Positions 25,958-35,894 of a DNA stretch of 64,000 bases are shown here, piece after piece (the stretch's first letter is position 1; each line of letters starts with the position of its first letter). The DNA comes from Algoriphagus sp. (GTDB lineage Bacteria > Bacteroidota > Bacteroidia > Cytophagales > Cyclobacteriaceae): contig JAGXQZ010000002.1 in the NCBI GenBank assembly GCA_018336015.1, forward strand, positions 1 to 64,000, in the 5' to 3' direction. The translations under genes and the position numbers were made by a program. A model generated the notes under the pieces. That model ran no database searches. It saw only the letters and a program-made list of their open reading frames with translations, and was not told where the DNA came from.

Positions 25958-27070
25958 GTGAGATTTTTAGGTGTCCTTCTCCTATTTCTAAGTGGAATTT
26001 CGGGTCAGCTGGTCTACTCCCAAAGCCTGACTCCGAAGTACTCCAATGAGTTTTTGAATATTGGAGTAGGCGCAAGGTCTTTGGCCATGGGGGGTGCGCA
26101 GGTTTCTTCTGTCAGAGATGTCACGGCAGCCTATTGGAACCCCGCCGCACTCACCTCCATCAGGCATCAGTATGAGTTTTCGTTGATGCATGCCGAGTAC
26201 TTTGCCGGCATCGCTCAATACGACTATCTTGGATTTACCACACCTTTTGGCAACCAAAATCAAGTGGCTGTATCACTGATCCGATTTGGAGTAGATGATA
26301 TCCCAGATACCAGATTTCTATACGATGCTAATGGGGCTTTGAATTATGACAATATCCAATTTTTCAATGCAGCGGATTATGCCCTTTTACTCAGTTTTGG
26401 GAGAGACATTTCCGACCGCCTCAAATTGGGGGCAAATGCCAAAGTCATTCATCGCAATGTGGGCAAATTTGCCCAGGCCTGGGGATTTGGGTTGGATATC
26501 GGAGGAATTTACAGATCCAAGCAACTGACTTTTGGCTTGATGCTGAAAGATATCACCACTACTTACAATGCATGGGCCCATGATGCAGACCAAGTCAGAG
26601 CCGTCTATGCGCAAACCAATAACGAAATCCCTATCAACACCGTGGAATTGACTCTCCCAAGAGCGATTGGGAGTATTTCCTATGACAGAAAACTGGGCTC
26701 TACCTTTTCTATGGTGGCTGCTTTGGATTTGGAGGCCACTTTTGACGGACCAAGAAATACCCTCATTTCTTCAGAGATGGTCAGCATCGACCCACGAATC
26801 GGATTGGAACTGGGATTTAAGAATTTGGCCTACTTACGGGCAGGGGTTCGCAATTTTCAGCAAATCAAGGATTTTCAAGGCAATACCTCGATGGATTTTT
26901 TACCAAGTGCAGGGTTGGGGGTGAGCATAACTGAACAAGTTCAGATTGATTACGCCTTATCTGATTTGGGTGACGTTTCCGAGAGTCCTTATTCACATGT
27001 TTTCAGTGTAAAGGTGCGATTAGAAAAGTTGGGAGAAGATGTTAGAAAATTTAAAGGATGGCAAGAATGA
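25958..27070 (+). CDS. porV: Type IX secretion system outer-membrane protein PorV
   Basis: Outer-membrane beta-barrel of 370 residues that shuttles secreted cargo to the PorU sortase in the type IX system. The mature start (FLNIGVGARSLAMGGAQVSSV, AYWNPAAL) is the PorV/PorQ family signature. I prefer GTG 25958, which yields a signal peptide at once (RFLGVLLLFLSGISG); GTG 25943 and 25937 are in frame and would add 5-7 residues. Its stop overlaps the start region of porU by 4-13 nt. Neighbouring porV and porU is a recurring arrangement in the phylum, though the order varies. Confidence 0.9.
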   Translation: MRFLGVLLLFLSGISGQLVYSQSLTPKYSNEFLNIGVGARSLAMGGAQVSSVRDVTAAYWNPAALTSIRHQYEFSLMHAEYFAGIAQYDYLGFTTPFGNQNQVAVSLIRFGVDDIPDTRFLYDANGALNYDNIQFFNAADYALLLSFGRDISDRLKLGANAKVIHRNVGKFAQAWGFGLDIGGIYRSKQLTFGLMLKDITTTYNAWAHDADQVRAVYAQTNNEIPINTVELTLPRAIGSISYDRKLGSTFSMVAALDLEATFDGPRNTLISSEMVSIDPRIGLELGFKNLAYLRAGVRNFQQIKDFQGNTSMDFLPSAGLGVSITEQVQIDYALSDLGDVSESPYSHVFSVKVRLEKLGEDVRKFKGWQE

Positions 27071-30000
27071 CTAGATTGATTCGGGTGGTTTGCCTGCTTT
27101 TGTTTTTTGGAGTAGGGACTCAGGTTCAGGCTCAAGACCCCATTTGGTATGACTATTCGCTGACTTATTATAAAATTCCTACCGCCAAAGACGGTATCTA
27201 TCGAATTACACCTGCTGTTCTTGCTTCCTCAGGTCTTAATCTGCAAAATCTAGATCCCAGGAATATTCGGGTTTTTCACCGGGGAAAGGAAGTGGCTATC
27301 CATATCGAAGGAGAGTCGGATGGAAAAGTGGATGCATCTGATTTCATCGATTTTTATGGAAGACGCAATGATGCGGAATTGGACAAAAAGCTCTATCGAA
27401 ATTTCGATAAAATCCCGAATCCTTATTTCAATACCTACACAGATACCACTGCCTTTTTTCTGACAGTCACTCCTGGTGTACCCGGTAAGCGGATGTTGGT
27501 ACGAGGTCCTGCTGCTGTTACTAATCCTTTGGCAACGTCCTTTGAGACAGAGCAGCTTCAAGTCTTGGCTGACCAATATTCCTTAGGCATTGCATACACG
27601 TTGGGTTTTCGCAAGTCGGAATATGACCAAGGTCAGGGATGGATGGGAACCGTCATCACCAAAGGTGCACCTCGTGACCTTACTTTTTCAAACTTGGGTG
27701 CTTTGCTTTCTTCCGGATCGGCAACTCTGGAAATCGGTTTGGTTGGGAGATCCGAAAACCCTCATGCTGCAGTCATCAGTGCAGGGCCGCTTGCTACCAA
27801 TCAAAGAGTATTGACGACTTCTTCTTTTCTCAATTTTGATTATCCTCAACTGACACTTCCCCTTCAGATGACCGACTTTAATCCTAACGGGACCTTGGTC
27901 GTCCGGGTCAATCCACAAGGAGCTCAGTCAACTGACAATATTTCGATCGCCTATGCCAAGATAAAGTTCAGAAAACCGGTTTCTAATGGCGATTTTGTTT
28001 CTCAAGTGATGATTTTTCCGGCGGGAAACCAGCGAGTAGTTATCAATCAGGCTCAGGAGAATTATGTTGCCTATGATGTCAGCGATCTTTTTTCAGCGCA
28101 AAAAGTACAAGTCGTCAAATCAGGTACCACGGTGACTTTTCAAGGGGCAGTAACAGGAAAAGAAAGTTCCATTTGGGTTCAGCAGGAAAAAGCAGTCACT
28201 TCGGTCCAAAAGCTTACTCCTGTTCGATTCCGAAATTACCTTGCTCAAAAAGCAGATTTCCTGTTGGTGGGAGCCCGTGCTTTGGAAAAACCCACCTCCA
28301 AATTTCAAAATCCCCTGAAAAGCTATGCGGAGCATCGAGCATCACCATTGGGCGGGGGGTATGATACGCTTACCGTGAGGATGGAGGAGATTTATGATCA
28401 GTATGCCTATGGAGAAAAATCTCCGGTCGCACTTTATGAGTTTTTGAAAGCCTATTGGCCTGTACATAAACCCACCCATTTGCTTTTGGCTGCGAGGTCT
28501 TTAGCTGTTTTTTCACAAGGTAGATTGGGCAACGCGACAGTTTATTACCGTAATGCACCCCAGGCATTTGATTTTCAGGATTTGGTGCCCGTGGGAGGCT
28601 ATCCTTTTTCTGACAACGTCTATGTCTTGGAAATCAACCCTGCCAAGCCAACCATACCGGCCATGGCAGTAGGTCGTATTCCTGCCAAATCTGCACAGCA
28701 GTTGGCTGATTACCTTGAAAAGGCCATAGAGAAAGACCAGGTGGGTGTATCTGAACCATGGCAAAAGGAATTGGTGCACCTCAGTGGTGGAGTTTCCGAA
28801 TTTGAACTGGAGCGCTATTTTAATTTTCTAAATGGATTCAAGACAATTGCAGAAGGTCCGTTTTTAGGTGGAAATGTGAGCACCTATCGTAAGAGGTCCA
28901 ATTCGGTGATTGAAGCCATAGACATTACGGGTGATTTGAATGAGGGAAGGTCTATGCTGACTTTCTTTGGTCACGGTTCGCCCACCGTAATTGATATCGA
29001 AATAGGATTTGCGTCTGATCCTACTTTAGGCTATGCCAATCGGGGAAAATATCCCGTCATGTTATTCAATGGCTGTGACTATGGAAGTGCTTATGGCACT
29101 ACTTATACTCAGGGCGAAGATTGGGTGATAACTCCTCAAAAAGGAGCATCAAATATCATGGCGAATACCTCTATCGGTGTGGACGTGATCCTTAGACGTT
29201 ATTCAGAGGCCTTTTACAAATACGCATTTTCTGATAGTACTACTATTCACCAGACTGTTGGGGAGATCAAGAGGAAATCCGAAGAGTTCTTTGTCACAGC
29301 ATATGGTACTTCTCCTTTGAACTATTCTCACATGGAGCAAATGGTCATGCTGGGAGATCCTGCGGCCAGAATTTTCCCTGCTAATAAGCCGGATTACTCA
29401 GTCAAACTGGAAGAAGTCAAACTTGAAACCTTTGACGGTTCACCTATTTCAGCGATTTCCGACAGCCTCAAGCTCAGCTTTGTCCTGAGAAATATCGGGA
29501 TCACCGATACCGATTCGATCAGATATAGGGTGGAGCGCAAACTCCTCGATGGAACCATCTTGACCTATGATCCGATCAAAATACCTTCTGTTTCAAGACT
29601 GGATACCTTGGTTTTTTCAGTCCCTAATTTTCAGGTGGAAGCAGCAGGGGAAAATGTGTTCACCATCCTGATCAATGATGATCGAAAGGTCTCAGAAATG
29701 ACTTTTGCCAATAATTCAGTAGCATTTACAGCCTTCATTCCATTGAGTGGGACTGTCAATTTATACCCAGTGGATTTTGGGATAGTCAAAGAAAAGGAAC
29801 TCAAACTTCTCACTCAGATACCCGGCCGAGTGGGAGATAATCGAACTATTATTATCCAATTGGATACAACAGCTCAATTCAATTCTGTCTTTAGAAAAGA
29901 ACTGAGAGCTACCACAACTGGGGTAGTGGAATGGCCTGTGACACTTTTAACAGGTGCGGATTCCACAACCTATTTTTGGAGGACTAAATACCAAGATCCC

Positions 30001-32082
30001 CTTCCAGGTGAATCCGATGCATGGACGGTTTCCAGTTTTTCTTATATCCCCAATACCGGCAATGGTTGGACTCAGCGGGTGGAAGCCCAACTGAAACAAA
30101 CCCAAATGGAAAACCTGGAATTGGATAAAGGTTGGAAGTTTGTAAGGCAAAAAGCAGGAATAGAAGTGTTTACGGTAGGTACTGGTGTAGATTCACTGAC
30201 CTTTAGGAATACACAGTTTTACCTCAATCAGGTCCCTCAGATCATTGACAATGTCAACAATGCCAATAGCCGACTTTGTCCAAATGGATCCCTTGGACTG
30301 GTAGCCATAGACCAAAAAACCTTGCTACCCTACTTGGCGATTCCCGTACCCGGATTTGATATTCTGGACTCAAGAGCCTGTGGCAGAGTGCCTCAGTTGA
30401 TCCAAAGTATCCAAAATGCTTGGATCACTACACCTGGTAACACGACTTTGCAGGATTACGTCAGGGGAGTGAAAGATGGGGATTATGTGATTATTTTCTC
30501 TGTAGGCAATGTCACTTTTGATGCTTGGCCTGATCGAGCTTATCAGAGTCTGAGAGCGTTTGGTGCCAATGAGGCCACCCTCAGAGCTTTGCAGTCAGGA
30601 GATCCTTATATTCTTTATGGGAGAAAAGGAATGCGTGCAGGGGAAGCTATAGAGATCGTTGGGAATCCGAATTTTCAAGTGCCTGCTAGACAGCAAACAT
30701 TGAGCTTTGAGACTGAATTGGATGGTTATTTAACCAATGGAGTAATCCTTACTCCTAGGATTGGGCCTGCTTCCTCTTGGGAGCGGTTTTTCAGAAATGT
30801 AAATAACAGAACTTGGATCAACGAAGAAGAATACACCAATTTTGATGTAATCGGGGTGACCGAGGATGGGGAAGAAAATATCCTGGTTTCCAATAGAACA
30901 GAAAGTCAATTGGATCTTTCCTTTATCAATCCTTCGCAGTATCCCTTTCTGAGATTGAGATATACCATGGATGATCCCAACGCCACAGCACCGGCTCAAT
31001 TGGATAAGTGGCAGGTGAATTTCACCGGAGTACCCGAAGGGGTCTTGATCCAGAAAAAACCGGCCGAAAGGCTAAGGCTTAGAGAAGGTCAGTCAGCCCG
31101 ACTCGAATTTGCATTCAGAAATGCCTCGATCTATGATTTTACCGATTCGATTCGGGTGGATTTCAAACTCCTGCACTTACCAACACGAAAAACCGAGAAT
31201 CTGAGTAAAAAAATAGCACCGGTAAAGGCTGGAGCTCAAGTGGATTTTTCTCTTGACTTCAATACCATTGGTAAAGCTGGTGAGACCTCGTTGGAGGTAT
31301 TTGCCAATCCGAGAATTCTCCAAGAACAATCCTTTAGAAACAATCTCATTGACCTGGGAGTAGTGTTTGACGTGGAGCAAGACAACTCAAGTTCCTTGCT
31401 GGATGTCAATTTTGATGGGGTGTACATTTTGGACGGAGACTTGGTCTCACCTACGGTCATGATCACTGCCCAGTTGATTAATGATCAGACCCTGTTGTAC
31501 AAAAAGGATACCGTAGGAATGGAGCTTTTCCTACGTCAAAATTGTGATGGCTGCCAGTTCAAAAAAATCAATTTCTCTAATCCAAATCTGACTTGGTCAC
31601 CTGCCTCTCAAGAATCTAATTTTAGAGTTTCTTTTGTGCCTGGCCCGCTGGAGGATGGTGTTTATACCTTGAGAATCACCAATGAGGATTCTCCACAGCC
31701 ATACGAAATCAGTTTTGAGGTGGTCAATGAATCTCAGATCACCAACTTTTATCCTTATCCCAATCCATTCAGTACTTCAGTGAGATTTGTCTTTACACTG
31801 ACAGGATCAGAGGTGCCAGATGAGATCAAGATTCAGATTATGACCGTGACTGGAAGGGTGGTCCGCGAAATTCTTCAATCCGAGTTGGGCCCTATAAGGA
31901 TCGGAAATAACCTTACGGAGTATGCTTGGGATGGTAGAGATGAGTTTGGAGATCAACTGGCCAACGGGGTGTATATGTACCGCGTGCTAGTGAGGAAAAA
32001 TGGTCAATTCATGGAGCACCGACCCACTGCCGGAGACAAGGGCTTTACCAAAGGATATGGCAAAATGTACCTCTTGCGCTAA
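27058..32082 (+). CDS. porU: Type IX secretion system sortase PorU
   Basis: Gingipain-type (C25) cysteine peptidase of 1674 residues that cuts the C-terminal domain from secreted proteins and attaches lipopolysaccharide at the cell surface. It has a signal peptide (MTRLIRVVCLLLFFGVGTQVQA) and a peptidase domain (about 400-760) with the catalytic pair H639 (FFGHGSP) and C673 (FNGCDYG), a spacing close to that of the P. gingivalis enzyme. Long beta-rich regions follow, then a final FlgD-Ig-like domain (YPYPNPFSTSVRFVF) resembling T9SS C-terminal domains. The start is ATG 27058 or ATG 27067; the latter gives an ATGA overlap with porV. It ends convergently, sharing 4 nt with the TVP38 gene. Confidence 0.92.
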   Translation: MARMTRLIRVVCLLLFFGVGTQVQAQDPIWYDYSLTYYKIPTAKDGIYRITPAVLASSGLNLQNLDPRNIRVFHRGKEVAIHIEGESDGKVDASDFIDFYGRRNDAELDKKLYRNFDKIPNPYFNTYTDTTAFFLTVTPGVPGKRMLVRGPAAVTNPLATSFETEQLQVLADQYSLGIAYTLGFRKSEYDQGQGWMGTVITKGAPRDLTFSNLGALLSSGSATLEIGLVGRSENPHAAVISAGPLATNQRVLTTSSFLNFDYPQLTLPLQMTDFNPNGTLVVRVNPQGAQSTDNISIAYAKIKFRKPVSNGDFVSQVMIFPAGNQRVVINQAQENYVAYDVSDLFSAQKVQVVKSGTTVTFQGAVTGKESSIWVQQEKAVTSVQKLTPVRFRNYLAQKADFLLVGARALEKPTSKFQNPLKSYAEHRASPLGGGYDTLTVRMEEIYDQYAYGEKSPVALYEFLKAYWPVHKPTHLLLAARSLAVFSQGRLGNATVYYRNAPQAFDFQDLVPVGGYPFSDNVYVLEINPAKPTIPAMAVGRIPAKSAQQLADYLEKAIEKDQVGVSEPWQKELVHLSGGVSEFELERYFNFLNGFKTIAEGPFLGGNVSTYRKRSNSVIEAIDITGDLNEGRSMLTFFGHGSPTVIDIEIGFASDPTLGYANRGKYPVMLFNGCDYGSAYGTTYTQGEDWVITPQKGASNIMANTSIGVDVILRRYSEAFYKYAFSDSTTIHQTVGEIKRKSEEFFVTAYGTSPLNYSHMEQMVMLGDPAARIFPANKPDYSVKLEEVKLETFDGSPISAISDSLKLSFVLRNIGITDTDSIRYRVERKLLDGTILTYDPIKIPSVSRLDTLVFSVPNFQVEAAGENVFTILINDDRKVSEMTFANNSVAFTAFIPLSGTVNLYPVDFGIVKEKELKLLTQIPGRVGDNRTIIIQLDTTAQFNSVFRKELRATTTGVVEWPVTLLTGADSTTYFWRTKYQDPLPGESDAWTVSSFSYIPNTGNGWTQRVEAQLKQTQMENLELDKGWKFVRQKAGIEVFTVGTGVDSLTFRNTQFYLNQVPQIIDNVNNANSRLCPNGSLGLVAIDQKTLLPYLAIPVPGFDILDSRACGRVPQLIQSIQNAWITTPGNTTLQDYVRGVKDGDYVIIFSVGNVTFDAWPDRAYQSLRAFGANEATLRALQSGDPYILYGRKGMRAGEAIEIVGNPNFQVPARQQTLSFETELDGYLTNGVILTPRIGPASSWERFFRNVNNRTWINEEEYTNFDVIGVTEDGEENILVSNRTESQLDLSFINPSQYPFLRLRYTMDDPNATAPAQLDKWQVNFTGVPEGVLIQKKPAERLRLREGQSARLEFAFRNASIYDFTDSIRVDFKLLHLPTRKTENLSKKIAPVKAGAQVDFSLDFNTIGKAGETSLEVFANPRILQEQSFRNNLIDLGVVFDVEQDNSSSLLDVNFDGVYILDGDLVSPTVMITAQLINDQTLLYKKDTVGMELFLRQNCDGCQFKKINFSNPNLTWSPASQESNFRVSFVPGPLEDGVYTLRITNEDSPQPYEISFEVVNESQITNFYPYPNPFSTSVRFVFTLTGSEVPDEIKIQIMTVTGRVVREILQSELGPIRIGNNLTEYAWDGRDEFGDQLANGVYMYRVLVRKNGQFMEHRPTAGDKGFTKGYGKMYLLR

Positions 32083-32774
32083 GCTTTTCCTTTCTTCCAA
32101 CTCTGATACAGTCCAACTCCACTAATCAAGAGCAGGAAAATCAGAATTCCCCACTGGTAAGGATGGTTAAGAGCCTGCTTGGCTCCTAAAAATGAATTAG
32201 CAATCATGCCTGTAGCGAAGGCGATGAAGGTCCGTGGAAGCATCCCAGGCACACCAAATAGTAAGACTTTTCGTAGCGAAATCCCCATACTTGCAAATAG
32301 GAAATTTGAAATAGCAAAAGGGATTACCGGGCTGATCCGAATAAAAAAAATCAGTCCCTCAGGACGCTCCATTCGGGATTCGATCTGTGTTTTAATTCTG
32401 GGGTTTTTGGCGAAAAGAAGTGGTAAAAAATCAGTATTTAGTCCTTTTCCAATCCTATAACCCAAGATATTCGCAAGAATGTAACCAAGCAGTAAATCGG
32501 GAAATCCCAGCCAGCCCCAGAAAAATCCACAAGCTAAGGCGGTCAGCGTGGTGGGAAGTAGGGCTAATCCCAAAATCAGGGAAAGACTTAGCGTAAGCAG
32601 AAAATGATCTGCGATACTTTGTACATGAATTTTTTCTACCCAAAAATAGGTTGACGCAAATACTAAGGAACCTAAAAGTGGAACCAAACTCACCCAAATC
32701 CAACCCAAAACAGCATTGGGGTGGGACCTGAAGTACTCGACTAAAACCTTGAAAATACTAGCCTTTTTTGTCAT
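32079..32774 (-). CDS. TVP38/TMEM64 family membrane protein (VTT domain)
   Basis: A 231-residue inner-membrane protein with about five to six hydrophobic segments and a VTT/SNARE-associated domain (ACGFFWGWLGFPDLLLGYILANILGY, then RISPVIPFAISNFLFASMGI), where the family's re-entrant loops lie. Related DedA/TVP38 proteins are lipid scramblases or carriers in the envelope. I start at ATG 32774 (TKKASIFKVLVEYF); the frame continues 14 codons upstream into the control region. The stop overlaps that of porU by 4 nt in convergent orientation. Confidence 0.85.
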   Translation of the reverse strand: MTKKASIFKVLVEYFRSHPNAVLGWIWVSLVPLLGSLVFASTYFWVEKIHVQSIADHFLLTLSLSLILGLALLPTTLTALACGFFWGWLGFPDLLLGYILANILGYRIGKGLNTDFLPLLFAKNPRIKTQIESRMERPEGLIFFIRISPVIPFAISNFLFASMGISLRKVLLFGVPGMLPRTFIAFATGMIANSFLGAKQALNHPYQWGILIFLLLISGVGLYQSWKKGKA

Positions 32775-32895
32775 CTTTGGGTGCTTTTGAAAGCAAAGCA
32801 AGAGCAAGTTTAGCATCTAGGATTGGATTTTCACCCTTCGACAAAAGACTAGCTGCAGATAAATACATCGCCACGATAAGATAACCAACTTGAAC

Positions 32896-34041
32896 ATGAA
32901 ATTTGGTACCAAAGCCATTCATGCAGGAGTGAGCCCTGACCCATCCACAGGTGCTATTATGACTCCGATTTTCCAGACTTCCACCTATGTGCAAAAATCT
33001 CCTGGAGATCACATGGGATATGAGTACAGCCGAACCCACAACCCTACCCGAACGGCGCTTCAAAACAGCATTGCAGCTCTGGAAAACGGAAAACACGGCA
33101 TCTGCTTTTCTTCAGGCCTGGGTGCCATCGATGCAGTGGTAAAACTGTTTAATCCCGGCGATGAAATCATTTCTACCAACGACCTGTATGGAGGGACTTA
33201 CCGACTGTTTACCAAAGTTTTTGAGCGGTATGGGATCAAGTTTCACTTCGTGCCGATGAATGAGCCGGAGAAGCTTTCTCAGTATGTCAACGAGCGCACC
33301 AAGATGGTTTGGGTAGAAACGCCCACCAACCCGATGATGAACATTATCGATCTAAAGGCGATGGCAGCTTTTTCCAAAAAGCATGGAATCCTTCTGGCAG
33401 TCGACAATACCTTTGCCTCTCCCTATCTTCAGAATCCCTTGGATTTTGGGGCTGATATCGTCATGCACTCCGTGACCAAGTATCTAGGAGGTCATTCGGA
33501 TGTGGTCATGGGAGCCTTGGTTGTGAATGATGATGAATTGGCTTCTCGATTGGTTTTTCTTCAAAATGCCTGTGGTGCTACTCCGGGTCCTCAAGATTGC
33601 TTTTTGGTGCTAAGAGGCATCAAGACACTTCATCTAAGAATGGAACGTCACAGCCAAAACGGTAAAACGATCGCCGCTTACCTCAAAAATCACCCAAAAG
33701 TAGCTAAAGTTTATTGGCCGGGTTTTGAAGATCACCCTAATCATGAGATTGCAAAGAAGCAAATGAAGGATTATGGAGGTATGATTTCATTCACCCTAGT
33801 CGGAAACAAATTGGAGGATGCCAAAAAAGTAATGGAAAATCTCGAGCTATTCGCCCTTGCAGAATCCCTTGGAGGGGTAGAGTCGCTCTGCGGACATCCT
33901 GCTACCATGACGCACGCTTCTATTCCAAAAGAGGAACGAGAAAAAGTAGGTTTGGTAGACTCTCTGATCCGACTGAGTGTCGGTGTGGAGGATGCCGAAG
34001 ACCTCAAAAATGACATTGCACAGGCTCTGGCAAAAATATAA
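32896..34041 (+). CDS. metB: Cystathionine gamma-synthase/beta-lyase family PLP enzyme
   Basis: Trans-sulfuration PLP enzyme of 381 residues. K195 in SVTKYLGGHSDVVMGA forms the Schiff base, and the Cys/Met family signature (HAGVSPDPSTGAIMTPIFQTSTY, YEYSRTHNPTR, FSSGLGAI) is complete. It would make cystathionine from an activated homoserine and cysteine, or act as a gamma-lyase; the subfamily cannot be fixed by eye, so the symbol is tentative. ATG 32896 is chosen over TTG 32890 because it starts the conserved block and is the stronger codon. It faces the TVP38 gene across 121 bp and ends at a strong terminator. Confidence 0.9.
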   Translation: MKFGTKAIHAGVSPDPSTGAIMTPIFQTSTYVQKSPGDHMGYEYSRTHNPTRTALQNSIAALENGKHGICFSSGLGAIDAVVKLFNPGDEIISTNDLYGGTYRLFTKVFERYGIKFHFVPMNEPEKLSQYVNERTKMVWVETPTNPMMNIIDLKAMAAFSKKHGILLAVDNTFASPYLQNPLDFGADIVMHSVTKYLGGHSDVVMGALVVNDDELASRLVFLQNACGATPGPQDCFLVLRGIKTLHLRMERHSQNGKTIAAYLKNHPKVAKVYWPGFEDHPNHEIAKKQMKDYGGMISFTLVGNKLEDAKKVMENLELFALAESLGGVESLCGHPATMTHASIPKEEREKVGLVDSLIRLSVGVEDAEDLKNDIAQALAKI

Positions 34042-34045
34042 AAGC

Positions 34046-34074
34046 AAAGCCCTTCCGAAACGGAGGGCTTTTTT
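34046..34074 (+). terminator. Terminator after the cystathionine synthase gene
   Basis: AAAGCCC...CCG (34046-34057) pairs with CGG...GGGCTTT (34061-34071), with a 3-nt loop and a run of T. It starts 5 bp after the stop. Confidence 0.85.
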
Positions 34075-34106
34075 GATGCATTGTATTTGGGTGAGGTTGC
34101 CGAAAA

Positions 34107-34940
34107 CTAGGAAATCACTTTTCTCACTAATTCAAAGGCCTGTTTTTCGATCTCGGCAGAAAGGTTCTTTTTCTCTTCCTTGAGTTCTTTAATCCAGTCT
34201 AGGTACTTTTTGGATACATCTTCTTTTTCAGAAAGAAAATGGGTCATGGTCTGAAAAGTCAGGTGATTGGCGTACCAAGGCTTAAGCCCATTTTTTACTG
34301 ATTGAAGCTCTTGGTGGATTTGAGGGATAAAAATCGAATTGAAACCCAAATGAAGGAGGATGTTTTCCAACATGATGACCTTACGGAAACTTTCAAATAA
34401 GTCTCTGAAGCTCTGGGTACTCATGGGACTTTTGACATCATTGGTAGCTAATTCCAGTTCTTCCTGAACTAACTGATGGATTGCTGTGCTGATGGTAAGT
34501 GGCTTGATCCCTTTGCTGGCTTGATGGGATCGGTCCAATAGTTCCTCCCAAGTTTTTAGCGAACTGCCTACCACCAAGTCAAACGTTTCCTTTTGCATAA
34601 TCCGCTTTTGGGACGAGAGGTAGCTGCGGAAACTTTCAAATTTTTGCCCCGAGGCACTTTCTTTAGCTTTAAGATTTTTTTCGACCAGCTTGAGATGCTG
34701 GATTTTCTTGAGTGACTTTTTGAGTTTTTGAAGAGGAGAAAATAGCATTTGACTTAGCGTTTTATCCTCGAAGTGGATCTTAGTCAGGAGCTCGGTGTAG
34801 AGTTCCAAAAACTCCATGTGGCCCAGCAATTGAATGGCTTTTTTGGACTTGATTTCTTTTCCCAAATCCAGGAAAAGAGTTTTTGCCTCTTGGTGTTGCT
34901 GTAAGAAAATCTGAAAGACAGGGGAAGTCTTGACCTGCAT
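34107..34940 (-). CDS. Uncharacterised alpha-helical protein, CHAD-like
   Basis: A 277-residue protein, all helical and rich in Lys and Glu, with no signal peptide. Its pattern of long amphipathic helices with conserved basic residues (KLKKSLKKIQHLK, FESFRKVIMLENILLHLG) recalls CHAD domains, which bind polyphosphate, but the typical HxxR...R arrangement is only partly visible. I would call it unknown. Its start is only 3 bp after the stop of the DUF2027-Smr gene on the same strand, so it is the last gene of the photolyase-Smr operon. Confidence 0.72.
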   Translation of the reverse strand: MQVKTSPVFQIFLQQHQEAKTLFLDLGKEIKSKKAIQLLGHMEFLELYTELLTKIHFEDKTLSQMLFSPLQKLKKSLKKIQHLKLVEKNLKAKESASGQKFESFRSYLSSQKRIMQKETFDLVVGSSLKTWEELLDRSHQASKGIKPLTISTAIHQLVQEELELATNDVKSPMSTQSFRDLFESFRKVIMLENILLHLGFNSIFIPQIHQELQSVKNGLKPWYANHLTFQTMTHFLSEKEDVSKKYLDWIKELKEEKKNLSAEIEKQAFELVRKVIS

Positions 34941-34943
34941 AGT

Positions 34944-35894
34944 TTAGGAAATTCTCACCAGTGTGGCACCGTATCCCCACTGGTCCTTCTGGGTGTCCTG
35001 AAAGTACTTAATATTTCCTAATTGGCTCAATCGCTTGTGTATTTCTTTTCTCAAAACCCCATTTCCCAGTCCATGGATGAAGGTGATTTCGTCCATTCCC
35101 GAAAGAATCGCCTGATTGAGATTTTTCTCAAAAGCTTCCAGCTGAATTCTCATTTTTTCAGAATTACTGAGTTTATCGGATTGTGGATGAAGTACTTCGA
35201 TGTGAAGGTCAATGGAGCGAGCGGGTTTTTGGGGTTTGGGGGCTTCGGGTGCAGGTTGGATTTGACTCAGTTCTGCATTGAGACTTCGGATGTCCAGATC
35301 TTTGGTCGTCCGCTCCATGGCAAAGAGGTAGACATTTTTACCCAAAATCGGCGCTTTGCTCAGGTGTTTGAAAAATTGGGTCGGTTTCATCTTCAGCTGT
35401 CGCTCAAAGGCAGGGATGGCCCTTTCCAGCCTGTTTTGGATGGGGATAAAGCGAAGCAAAAAGGCCGGCCAATCATCGATTTCCTTCATCAGCCGATCGT
35501 CTATTTTTTTATGCTCTCCACCGTTGAGTGCACCTGCAAATAGTGTTCGGTGATTATTCCCAAATACCTCCGACGCATGTACCAGGTAGGGTTGATGGCT
35601 GTCATTGATCAGGTAAAGACTCAGATTCTGATCATTGATTGGGAGAAAAGCCAAGTAGAGACCTTGATCTTTTGGAGCAGAGATAGGGAGCGGGGCTTCG
35701 GATTCTTTCGCCGTGGCAGGTACATCACCAAAGTAGCTTTTCTCAGCCTCAGCAATGATGACCACTTCTGACTTGATCGCAGGGATGATGAATCCATCTT
35801 CGATTTCTACTTCTATTCGTCCTCCGGAAGATACTTTTCTGACGATACCTTCCTCTTTGCCATGCAGTAATCTTACTCTATCTCCGATATTCAT
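34944..35894 (-). CDS. DUF2027 domain protein with C-terminal Smr domain
   Basis: A 316-residue cytoplasmic protein. The N-terminus (NIGDRVRLLHGKEEGIVRKV) is a small SH3-like DUF2027 start. The middle is of unknown fold, and residues about 225-316 form an Smr domain with the conserved IDLHIEVL and HGLGNGVLRKEIHKRL. Smr domains bind or cleave nucleic acid, and are also found in MutS2, in quality-control nucleases and in standalone proteins. This DUF2027-Smr architecture is typical of Bacteroidota. Its ATG overlaps the photolyase stop by 4 nt (ATGA), so translation is coupled. Confidence 0.88.
   Translation of the reverse strand: MNIGDRVRLLHGKEEGIVRKVSSGGRIEVEIEDGFIIPAIKSEVVIIAEAEKSYFGDVPATAKESEAPLPISAPKDQGLYLAFLPINDQNLSLYLINDSHQPYLVHASEVFGNNHRTLFAGALNGGEHKKIDDRLMKEIDDWPAFLLRFIPIQNRLERAIPAFERQLKMKPTQFFKHLSKAPILGKNVYLFAMERTTKDLDIRSLNAELSQIQPAPEAPKPQKPARSIDLHIEVLHPQSDKLSNSEKMRIQLEAFEKNLNQAILSGMDEITFIHGLGNGVLRKEIHKRLSQLGNIKYFQDTQKDQWGYGATLVRIS

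Noticed and set aside
25825-26049. An ATG-started open frame across the porV start
   Set aside because: It is out of frame with porV, overlaps its signal peptide, and has no family likeness.
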